A stretch of 64,000 bases of DNA from Ampelomyces quisqualis (Eukaryota; Ascomycota; Dothideomycetes; Pleosporales; Phaeosphaeriaceae): positions 868,001-932,000 of the forward strand of contig JAGTXZ010000014.1 of assembly GCA_018398575.1 (NCBI GenBank). The letters run 5' to 3'. The notes under the pieces are model-generated. The model was not told the origin of the DNA and made no database searches. It saw only the letters and a list, made by a program, of their open reading frames with translations. Numbering within the stretch: the first letter of the stretch is position 1; each line of letters starts with the position of its first letter. Below, piece after piece: positions 11,357-21,225 of this stretch. The position numbers and the translations under genes are program-made.

Positions 11357-13169
11357 TAATTTTTCCTAACGTATAAGATTAGTTACTATAGAAACTCTAG
11401 TATACTGCCTATGTAAGAGTATAAAATCTAATAGAACTTTTCTTATCTACTAGCTTGTGTTAATATAATAGGCTTTAATAGCTAAAAAGCTTAAGTAGTT
11501 AGTAGTAGACTAGGCGTTAAGAGTAATTAAGATTTTTGTTAACTTACTAATATTAGAAAGAAGGTTTTTAGTTACCTACTTATATTATTTCTAAAGTATA
11601 AGAGTAAACTTGTATTAGCTAGGTATAGTAGTACTAGGCTAGAGAAACTCTATAAAGTAGCAAAATAAGAGTTACTCTAATATTTAAAAAGACTAGTTTC
11701 TATTAAGAAGTACGCGTACAATTTCTAGTTTAAATTGCTATATAGTAAATAGTTGCAGGAGTTATAGACGTAATAGTGTAATAAGTAGAAGAGGCTGCCT
11801 TATATAGATAGATTCTGTAACATCTCTATAACTATTAAACTAAAGGTAGTTACTAAAGTATTTTGTCTCTATATACTTGTTAGTTAGGTATTAAAGTATG
11901 TGCCTATAGTTTAAGTAATATACGTGTAGTTTGCTGCTATTAATATAGGCTTCTTCTTTAAATTAAGTCTATATTATTATAGAACGTTTAGCTCTATTCT
12001 ATTGTAAATTAGAATTATTAAGGTCTTAAGCCTATAACGTGTTTTACTACTAGGCATCTTATACAGCATATATAGTTGCATTGTCTTAAATTAGCTACCT
12101 AAGAACAAAAACTATTCTCTTAATTCTAGACTTAAAAATTTAGGAGGCGTTAAGTAAAAGATTGTAGAGTATTTTTAGCAGATTAGAGTATAGGTTGTCT
12201 AGAAGTAGAGAAGAGTTACTTAAGTCTATTTGTGTAATAAAAAAGTGTAATAACTAAGTATTAATGTTTTAAAGAAAAGGAGTAGTAAATTGCAGTAATA
12301 ATAGAATAGTAATACTATAGTGTAGTGTTACTTTAAGTAAAAGAAGTAGTTATTCTACTAGAAGTGTTATTTTTCTAGTTAGAGGGCAGATAGTAGAGCT
12401 AAACTTTTAGAAATTAAGAAATTAGGTTTTATAGTAGTAGCAAAATTTTCTAGTCTTAACTACATTAAGTAATAATATATAGTAACTTTAATTATATATA
12501 TTACTTAGCGTCTAAACAGCCTTTCTAAGTACTATTAGAGAACTCTTCTTAAGTGCTGTTACTCTAATTCTTACTCTTCTTATCTTTATATTTATTAGGT
12601 AATGTCTTATAGTATACCTCTAGCTCTTTACTAGAATTGTTAACCTCTTTCTTATATTTAGTATTATTGCGTCTCTTAATGTATAGCCTATTACTATAGA
12701 GCTCTAGAAGCTAATTAAACTTAGAGGGGAGTGTAGGCTTACGCCTTCTAGCAGACTAGTTAGAATAAGTATATAATAAAATAACGTAATAAACTTACTA
12801 CTAATTCTAATTAGTAACTAGAGCTAACTTGTTAGGTATTAGCTTATTGCAAAATTTTAGCTATTTAGCCTTAGCCTGTAGTGTCTTAAAGCTATTCCTT
12901 TTAAGGAGGTGTAGCCTACAAGTATACTTTCTTTAGAGTATCTTCTCTATAGCCTTACTAGGCCTTTAAACGCAAGTATAAGCTTAAGCTAACAATTTTT
13001 TTTACTTTAAGTCTAAAGTTGCTGCAGAGAACCCTTTTATAACAATGTTGTAGGCGTGTATATTAATTTTAATTTAGATAGCCTTCTATTTTTAATTAAC
13101 TTAAGTAATAGAGGCTGTTAACTACTTAGCTTTGCATATTAGTAAAAATAACGTAATAAAAAGGTGTAA

Positions 13170-13480
13170 TAACTTACTAGATTACTTGCTATTAAAACGC
13201 TTTGCTGCCTAGGCCTTAAGCTTATACTTAAGTTTCTTAGCTTGTTACCTTAGAGACAATGCCTTATACTTATTGCCTCTCTTAACCTTTTTCTTAAGCT
13301 AGTATTTAGCTAATTAGTCTAAAGACTTAGCCTTTGCAATAGTAGCTAGCTCCCTAGATTGTATAGCGCTACTACTAAGCTGCCTGCTAGAGTTAACTTA
13401 GAAATTTATTAGTTAGCCTTGCTTTAGTGTATTACTACTACAAGAGTTAAGGATATAGCTAATCTTATTATCTCTAGAAG
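13170..13480 (-). pseudogene. Lys/Arg-rich relic frame, possibly transposase C-terminus
   Basis: Read on the minus strand, this segment gives a continuous frame with Ser- and Gln-rich sequence followed by a Lys/Arg-rich helix, with stops only at probable Gln/Trp codons. That layout resembles the C-terminal tail of pogo/Fot1-type (CENP-B-like) transposases of fungi. No DDE catalytic segment or terminal inverted repeat could be read, so the assignment is a guess. Overlapping frames are also fairly open here, as is common in RIP-mutated DNA. Confidence 0.25.
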
Positions 13481-15104
13481 CAAAACCCTAGACAAATAAG
13501 TATAATTTATAGTAAAGTTCTAAGAATATTACTATTATAAGCTAGGCCTACTTCTCTTCCTTAAAATTTAGCAGAACTCTAATAGAAATAGGTAGCAGAA
13601 AGCCTTTAGGCTTGTTAACAACCTTAATTTTCTTAGACTTAACAGATTCTATAGTGCTAAGTGTAACAAAGTAATGTAATAAAGCGTGTTACTATTGTAA
13701 GCGTATAGCTTTAGTATTTTATTTTAGCAGCCTATAACTAATAACGCAGTATATTAGTCTGTGCGTAAGCAGGCTACTAGCGTGCTTTCTACCTACTACC
13801 TGCGCTTACTGCCTTTTAGCCTATTTTATATAAACAACTAATAAGTCTATAAAAATCTACTCTTTAATTTTAATATATAGCTAAAACAAAAGCTAGCGCA
13901 ATTCTAAGTAGACCTGTAAGTTAACATAGTTTTTTATTATGTTCTAGTCTTTTAGTAGCGCTAGTAGTTTTAAATTAGCTTCTGCAGGAATTTTACGCTA
14001 AGACTTAATTTCCTGCACTAAGCCTGCTTACTACTTATTTACTAGGCACTAAAACAACCTAAATTATTATAATATTAAATCTACAACTCTATAACACTAC
14101 TACTATAGCTCTATAAAAACATAAATCTAAAATTAAGGACGCTGTTACTAGAGGCACTATAGTTGCTAAAGACCTAGCTAGCAAGGCTGCTAGGAAATCT
14201 GCTAAGAAAAGCCTAGCTACAAAAACTTAAAAAGTAGCTCTTAAAAAAAAAGGCACTTTAAGCTAGGTAGTAGGTTATTACAATTCTTTATTACGCTTAT
14301 TTACTTACTGCTTAAAGCTGTGTTACTTAGAGAGATCTGCTAATACTAGAGGTCTACTAAGCTTCTTATTTGCAAGCTGCCCTTTTAGCAACTTTTGCGC
14401 AAAATAGCTTAAGAATATATCTAAACTACTAGTAGTAATCTTTGCTTCTAAAAATTAGCTGTTAGAGCAGCTTAAGAGGCTGCTAAGGCTTATATAGTTA
14501 GTTTTTTTAAGAGTTTATTTCTTAACTCTATTTTTTTAACAAAATTCTAACTAAATATAGATATAAATATAAATGCAATCTACGTAAAAAGAGTTACTAT
14601 ATAGGCAAAGGATATTAGACTTACACTTAAGTACTATTAGAAGTTTAGCTCTTATTAAGTATTTGCGTAGAAGATCTAGAATCTTTTACTTTTATGTATA
14701 TTAGAAATAAAGACCTAATTCTCTTTTTATTGTAATAAAAATTTGTAATTACTATACTATTTTTAATATCCTTAGCATAGTTTTGCCTCTGTAAAATTTA
14801 GCATATTTTTAAAAACCTAATTTTATAAAATTAGTAGTTGTATACTTTAAATTTTATTTAATTGCGCAAAACTTATGTAACTTAACCTTAACCTGCAATT
14901 AATTACTTCTAACCTAACCTCTACTTACTTTTAGCGTTAATTAAATAGGTAGGGGTTAGGTTAGGTATAGAGTCTTACGTAAAGGTACTCTACTCTAACT
15001 TAACTTCTACCTATTTACTGCTATAGTAATACTGCTCTAACACTAGGTAAAGTTAGAATAATATAGGCTAATAGTGCTTTAGCGTTTAGGTAGAAGAGAA
15101 TTAG

Positions 15105-15490
15105 ACTATAGTATAAAGAGATAGGTAAGATTATAAATAGGCACTACTCTTTTACTAAAGGCCTATTGTTTACAATTTTAGTATTACAAAAAGTTTAGAG
15201 TTGTTTTTTCTTAGAAGTTAGTCTTTTTCTTTAAGTATTTTAGTTTTGCGTTTAGTATAAAATAGAAGAGGCCTCTTTCTATAGATTAAGAGAGAGATAT
15301 AGTAAAGTAATATAGAAAGTAAGTCTAAAGAGTGCTTAGGGCACAGCTAAGGGCATAGACAAGATACAATAGCTAAAGAGCTATTAGAGAAAAGATAATA
15401 ACCTATATAATATACAACACACCTAATAATAATATATTTAATTCTATATTAAATCTAATAGGCCTTAGAGGTTAATAATACTCTACTATA
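15105..15490 (+). mobile_element. Truncated 3' end of a second Gypsy copy
   Basis: From about 15105 the sequence follows the last 180 bp of the internal region of the element at 1211-9899 (compare 9535-9716), including the same purine-rich end, and then runs into a third LTR. Everything upstream of 15105 is unrelated to that element. It is therefore a 5'-truncated or rearranged copy, and the second member of the family that RIP would need as a duplicate. Confidence 0.8.
15298..15490 (+). repeat. Third LTR copy (193 bp)
   Basis: The unit starts TATAGTA and ends TACTATA like the other two LTRs, but is about 10 bp longer through a small insertion in its middle (around 15385-15415). Internal sequence lies directly upstream and no element body follows, so it is the right end of a truncated copy. 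Confidence 0.82.
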
Positions 15491-16080
15491 ATACGCTTCT
15501 AGGTTAGAGACTTTATTAGTCTTCTAGAATAAAAGAAAGCTTTTTAAAGAAGTCTATATAAAGCTAGAGGCTTCTAGAGTTACTTAGGCTGTAAGCCTTG
15601 TAATTTGTTTCTACAGATTTTTTACTAGTAATACTAAGTCTAGATCTATACTTATAGAGGACTTTTCTTTCTTATTATTACAGAGTCTAGCTACTAGAGA
15701 GTTACATACTTTCTGCTAGGCAGGCGCTTCTTTAAGGCTGTTTAACAGTAGTTGTTTCTTAATCTATTATTTCTCTAAGTTTAGAAAGTTATTAATAATT
15801 ATCTAATTAAACTTATTCTTAATAACTAACTTAGAGATACTGTTGCGCCTAATCTAGATAGCTTGCACTATTATATTCTGTACTGTTATAGAAATAGTTA
15901 CTTATTCTATACTAGAGGTTACTAATAGCTCTTTAGCCTAGTTAGGTTTAATAAATTTAATTATAAGAAGTAGACTCTAAAGGTAGTTACTAGGAAATAA
16001 AGACGTTAATTTGTGTCCTATCCTAATTATTACCTAAAGGGTTTTTATAGTTCTAAGTTAGTCTAGTTTAGAGAGTTTAG

Positions 16081-16172
16081 GTGCTCTAGCCTAGAACTGT
16101 TTTTAGTGTTCTAGCCTAGAAGAGTTTTAGCGTTTTAGTCCAGAACCTTTTTAGTGTTCTAGTTTAGTAGGC
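16081..16172 (+). repeat. Minisatellite of about 24-27 bp units
   Basis: Three and a half tandem units, each carrying a variant of GTTCTAGCCTAGAA followed by a T-rich stretch and TTTTAG, run from 16081 to 16172. Units differ by short length changes and transitions. One unit keeps a CCA, which is rare in this block. Confidence 0.65.
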
Positions 16173-18342
16173 TAAGGTTTTTCTATAACTAAGGACTAAC
16201 TAGGTAGCAGCCTGTTACAAAGTAGCTTTAATGTTACTATATTTATTAAATTAATAATATAATATTAGTGCTAAACTTACTTTATAAGGTATATAAAGTC
16301 CTTTATTACAGTTTTTTATTTTGCGCTTACTACTTCTAGATCTAAGTAATTTGTATTATAATTAATTTGTTACTCTAGTAATTTAAATAATTTTTAGAAG
16401 TATAATCTAATATACCTATAAATTAACGCCTCTGTGTAATACAAGATGTAAAAACTAGATAGAACTTAATATATAATATGTGTAAGTAAGCCTACTATCT
16501 AGCCTTCTATATTAATAATTAACTTAAGAAGAAAATTATACTTAGCTAATTAATCTAGGTAGTAATAGCAACAGCTAGAACAACAATTTAGTAGCTAATT
16601 TTAAGAACCTAAAAAGACTTTAACCTATATACTAGTAAACTTTAAAACAGCTACTAATAAAATTAGTAAAAATTACACACTATTAGCGCCTTATATATAG
16701 ATAATATATAACAGGCTTTTTAACTTCCTAGATTAGATAACTACTAAGCTATTAAATAAGGAAGATAAGAGTAGTTATTAAAAGAAGTAGCCTGCTATTA
16801 TTAGGGCTGTAGTAGAGAAGAGTAAGAAGAAATTGTTAAATTACTATTTACGTATAGACAAAGAGTAAGGATACCTATATAATATAGCTACTATTCTTAA
16901 TCTAAGTTAAAAGCTTTCTATATATAAAGTAAGTTTTTTTTATTATATATATTTATTATGTTGTTAACTGTTACACGCAAGAAAATAAGTAAGAATCTAA
17001 TTTTAAATATATATATTAGCGTTAGCTCTTAGATTATATAAGCTAATATAATAATTAACTTATATAACTCTATAAAGACTATACTTTTGTCTGCTCTGCT
17101 TAGCCTTACTAATTTCTTAAAAATTAGTAGTTTAAGAGGCTTTCTAAACTTATAGTATAGTTAAGTAGAGTAAGTTCTAAGTTATATAAAGAACTAAACT
17201 TAGGTATTAGGCTAGTCTATACAGAAGCCTTCTACTACCTAAGTACTCTTTTAACAACTAAGGATAAGAAGAAGAATCTAATAGGTATACTAGTATAGTA
17301 GTAGGCTAACGCAGAAACGTACCTACTTCTAGCCTAGGTAGTAATAGATGTGCTAGCTATTTAGCTTGCAAAGGTTAAGGTAGAGTGTTTATTTAATACT
17401 ATAAGAAATGTTATAAGAAATTAAAGGCATAGACTTAAAGCTAAGATAATTTAGATAATTATAGTTATTAAATATACAATTACATTTAAGGATAACCTAT
17501 TTAGTCTACTTAAACTATAATTACTAACTTTAATACGTTAACTAAGCGCTAAAATAATTTAAGACCTATATAAGATTTAGAGACTAGATTCTTGTTTTAG
17601 CTCTATTAATACTAGAATAAGGCGCTTTAAAAATTTAACAAGTAATAAAGAGAATAGTAATAAGAGTAAAGGTAGTAATAAGATAGATTTTGTAACCTCT
17701 TCTTTAGGTATCTATTTAGAAACTTCTGTGCGTAACATACCTAAGTAGTAGCTACAAAAGAAGAGATTAAAGCCTTTATACTACTTTAACTAGTTAGTAT
17801 AATAAAGAATTATAATAAAGAAAAGCTTACTAGCTAATTAAATACTACTAATTTTAAAAATTGTGTTTCTATACTAAAATTTAGTTTTTATACACTAATT
17901 TAAATAGATATTACTTTAGTAACATCTCTAATTTTAAAATTACTTTTTTAGTAAGCTAATTTCTCTTACCTTACTATATACTAAAGTAATATACTATTTT
18001 AGAAGTTATAGTAAAGAGCGTTATATAAGTATAACTTAACAGTAGGTAGCTTAACTTAACTATAAACCTAACCTATACCTAGTACCTATATAACCTAACC
18101 CTAACTTATACCTTAGCTCTACTATAACTTAACTTTTACTTTACCTCCTACGCTGTTAACCTTTACCTACCTTCTACCTAAAGAGAGGTACTCTCTACCT
18201 ATTTACTAGCGTAGTAATAATTAGCGCAAAAACTATAAAGTAGAGCTCTAAAGTTATTACTATAGGTCTAAAGTTATTTACTAGCTTTAAAGTCTTAGAG
18301 TATTCTAGCGCTAGAGATTATTTTACTAGTAAGGGTTAAAGC
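16173..18342. other. Unassigned RIP-degraded DNA up to the gene boundary
   Basis: Several partly open frames exist on the plus strand between about 16440 and 17760, but none is recognisable. Near the right end there are CCTAAC-rich runs, including one telomere-like CCTAACCCTAAC (18094-18105). A related GGGGTTAGGTTAGG run lies at 14952-14966. A short direct repeat containing CTACCTATTTACT occurs near 15005 and 18207. I see no gene. Confidence 0.6.
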
Positions 18343-18513
18343 GAGCCAGAGGGCCTGAGATACTAAGATAAATGCTAGCGCTGTTTCTCCCCGGCGTCTT
18401 CCGACTTCAAATGATGTCATGGTTGCAAACTAGTCTCCTGTCGCCAACTCTTCAAATTCTATCTGTTACAGCAACTTTCTCTCATCAATAATACGCATAT
18501 ACAAATCGACACA

Positions 18514-19185
18514 ATGTCCGAATCCCTGGCTGTACTTCGTCCCAACAGGAGCAAGGATCTGAGGCAATTGGCTGAGGAACATCTACAGCATGAGTATGGA
18601 ATCCTCTTGTAGCTTTTCACTTTCGAGGTGTATTAATAAATGCACTACAGTCTGAGCCAACAAGATCGTGACTTGCTTAAGAGCGCAGGCGGCAAGGTTA
18701 CAACGCACACTGGCATTGCATCTCTCGTTGGTGTGGGCCTTGGTGTCTATTTTGCATTTCGCCTGCGTGCAATGCGTGTGGCGTACTTCAATGCTTTTCG
18801 CGCTATGGAGAAGCCTGTCGAAATACGATTCGCGGATGGCCGTACAGGTAAGTATCAGTCTCTTCTCTGTCTGGGGCCCATGATCTCGGCATCTAACATG
18901 ATGTTTACAGAGCCAATACCCGATATTTCTGCGAAACTCTCACCATCGCGTTGGGGTGATGCGGCGACTTACTTCTTGTTCTCAGTTGGTGGACTTTTCC
19001 TGGGTGGAGAGATTGGACTGCTCACTGGTACTGCTTCGGCATCACGGACGATCACGAAAGATCCCGGGAGTAGAGAGAGGATTGAGAAGGCCTTCAAGAG
19101 CTACAGAATTGACGTTCTCAAGCGTGAAATTCAGCAATTACAAGGCAAGAGCAGATTTGAGGAATTCTTCACCAGCTCATCCTAA
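18514..19185 (+). CDS. Two-helix membrane protein of unknown function
   Basis: Three exons, 18514-18608, 18651-18847 and 18911-19185, give 188 residues in a consistent frame. Intron 1 (42 bp) is very short but needed to join the N-terminal exon. Intron 2 (63 bp) has GTAAGT and a CTAAC branch site. After a charged, soluble start (about 40 residues) there are two hydrophobic, Gly-rich segments (near residues 52-70 and 120-145) with GxxxG-like spacing, then a basic, helical C-terminus. No signal peptide or known domain is visible, so I do not name a function. It may sit in a mitochondrial or ER membrane, but that is inference. It is the first intact gene beside the RIP block, only about 170 bp from it, and has normal codon use. 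Confidence 0.75.
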
Positions 19186-19788
19186 GTTTGGGTTGGTGGA
19201 AGCATGCACCCACAATTCTCAGGAGGCCTTGGAAGCTATTTGTATACATAAATTCATTCGTCCCGCTACCAAACACCATGGAGGAGCTGCTGCTGCTGCC
19301 CAAGCTTTCCAATCGCACATGGCCGCGCTGCTCTACGACTCGTGTCCGTGCCACTGCGGCGGAACAAACAAATGCACAACACCAATCCATCCAGATCGTG
19401 CTTTAAGTGTGTCTAAAAGGACCAAATGCGGCGGTCATGCAACTCGTAGCAATCGTTGGTTGAAGCAAAAGCTTAACCTGCGCTAATACGTCACTCGCAA
19501 ATCCACTTTGGGGAATTGCGCAGGTTGCTAGACCTTGAAAATCATTCACGTCGCAGCCTAAGCTCAACAAGTGTCTTCTCGTCGCATATATCCTTTTGTT
19601 TAATTCTCCTCGTGCTGGTCTAGCACAGCATTTTCGCATTCGTCGACGTGCATTAGCTGGAACAGTGGATTGGTTCCTCGCGCGACACCAACCTGCAGTT
19701 ACCAGATCTACAGCTACACGGCGTGCTACGAAGTACCAGGAAGCCTTCACAATCTCGGGCTCTAGAGGGACAGCATTCGGCAGCAAGC
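19186..19788. other. Intergenic region
   Basis: This is the 3' flank of the membrane-protein gene and the promoter of the phosphodiesterase gene, both on the plus strand. Open frames here run across both neighbours and look random. I see no RNA gene or repeat. Confidence 0.6.
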
Positions 19789-21225
19789 ATGAAGAGCAGG
19801 ATAACATTGCTACTTGGGGCCGCAGGTCTTGCTATAGCGCAAAGCAGCTCCATCTCAACGTCACCATCAGCCTCAGTCGTTACTTTAAGCAGCCCATTAG
19901 CCAGTATAACAACAGACTATCTACCTGGTGTGACGCTCCCTTCGACTTTCCAAGGAAGCATCATCGCAACGACAATCCGATCGTCTCCATCTGGTAGCAG
20001 CAGATCGGGTAACTTGACTACAACACGAACAACGTCGACAGAGAGCTCAGAGCCTTATACCAATGTCGGCGGCTCAAGCAGGACCTTCACACCCACAACG
20101 GCTCAGAATGCACCTGCGCGGCCCTCTAACACGCAACCATGCAATAACTACGTTGAGTTTTGCCTCCGAAAGTACTCGAACATCACTGAAGTTGCCGCGC
20201 ACAATTCGCCTTTCACGCGCCAAAACAACGCAGCAAGAAACCAAGAGTACCCTGTGACGCAGCAATTGAACGATGGCATTCGTGTACTCCAAGGCCAGGC
20301 CCACATGGTCAATGGTACCCTTTACTTTTGTCATACGTCCTGTGACCTTCTCAACGAAGGCACGGTGGAAGACTACCTCCGTCAAGTCAATGCATGGGTA
20401 GAAACGCATCCCTTTGATGTGGTTACCATCATCTTCGGTAACTACAACTGGGCCGACAAAGACTCCGACGGCAACTCGCTCGTCACAGCTACAGATTTTG
20501 ATGTTGCCCTCCGGTCGTCTGGCTTGTATGAGTACGTATATCAGCCTCCAACAACAGCAATGACAATCGACGATTGGCCTACCCTTGCAGAAATGATCCT
20601 CAACCAGAAGCGAGTCGTCACTTTCATTGATTACAATTACGATACCGAAGCTGTGCCATACATGCTGTGGCAGTACTTCTCCGTCTGGGAGACACCCTTT
20701 TCGCCGACAGACCTTAGCTTTCCTTGCACCATTGGTAGACCGGAGGGAATCAGCGACGAGCAAGCTAAGAGAATGATGTATCTCGCGAATCACAACCTTA
20801 ACGCCGAAATCGCGTTTGGGGGAGCGAGCATTCTCGTGCCAAATGCTGCACAGATTAATCAAACGAATGCGGTGGTCGGCGAGGGAAGCCTAGGTTTGAT
20901 GGCTAGACAGTGTGATGGTATGTCCTTTCTGTTGTGCTATCCAATATATTGTTCTTTCTGTACTGCTCATCTCCATGTAGTCCATCAGGTACTAACTGCT
21001 GTTGCAGAGAAATGGGGCCGTCCACCAAACTTCCTCATCGTGGACTTTTACAACCAAGGACCCACCCCGGGATCAGTCTTTGTAGCCGCCGCCCAAGCAA
21101 ATGGCGTAACATACAATCGCAAGTGCTGTGGCACTACTTCACGGTCGACCGCGGCCGTCAACTCTCAGGTACCTTTTGGGTGGTTTGGACTTCTTGTTGC
21201 GGTAGCTGCCGCTTTGTTTGTTTAG
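19789..21225 (+). CDS. GPI-anchored PLC-like phosphodiesterase
   Basis: Exons 19789-20917 and 21008-21225 encode 448 residues; the 90-bp intron has GTATGT and a CTAAC branch site. The chosen Met opens a signal peptide (hydrophobic core Leu-Leu-Leu-Gly-Ala-Ala-Gly, ending Ala-Gln). An in-frame ATG 66 bp upstream would put a polar tail before it. Next come a Ser/Thr-rich linker (residues about 20-110) and a TIM-barrel domain of the PI-PLC X-like superfamily with Ala-His-Asn-Ser-Pro-Phe and a later Cys-His-Thr-Ser-Cys. The His residues sit where this fold has its catalytic pair. A short hydrophobic C-terminus after a Ser/Thr-rich stretch fits a GPI-anchor signal, so the protein should be cell-wall or plasma-membrane bound. 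The substrate is not known; fungal members are often called PLC-like phosphodiesterases without proven activity. Confidence 0.87.
   Translation: MKSRITLLLGAAGLAIAQSSSISTSPSASVVTLSSPLASITTDYLPGVTLPSTFQGSIIATTIRSSPSGSSRSGNLTTTRTTSTESSEPYTNVGGSSRTFTPTTAQNAPARPSNTQPCNNYVEFCLRKYSNITEVAAHNSPFTRQNNAARNQEYPVTQQLNDGIRVLQGQAHMVNGTLYFCHTSCDLLNEGTVEDYLRQVNAWVETHPFDVVTIIFGNYNWADKDSDGNSLVTATDFDVALRSSGLYEYVYQPPTTAMTIDDWPTLAEMILNQKRVVTFIDYNYDTEAVPYMLWQYFSVWETPFSPTDLSFPCTIGRPEGISDEQAKRMMYLANHNLNAEIAFGGASILVPNAAQINQTNAVVGEGSLGLMARQCDGMSFLLCYPIYCSFCTAHLHVVHQVLTAVAEKWGRPPNFLIVDFYNQGPTPGSVFVAAAQANGVTYNRKCCGTTSRSTAAVNSQVPFGWFGLLVAVAAALFV

Larger units (their letters stand above)
1..18342. other. AT-rich, RIP-degraded repeat block
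   Basis: This whole stretch is AT-rich, saturated with TA and CTA/TAG, and has no intact gene-length reading frame. Recognisable protein relics are interrupted by TAG and TAA at positions where related proteins have Gln or Trp, which is the signature of C-to-T change on both strands. TCA, CCA, TCG and CCG and their complements are nearly absent, while ACA, GCA, ACG and GCG remain common. This is the pattern of repeat-induced point mutation acting on duplicated DNA in ascomycetes. The block ends sharply near 18342, where TGA, CCG and CGA return and a normal gene starts about 170 bp later. Confidence 0.9.
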
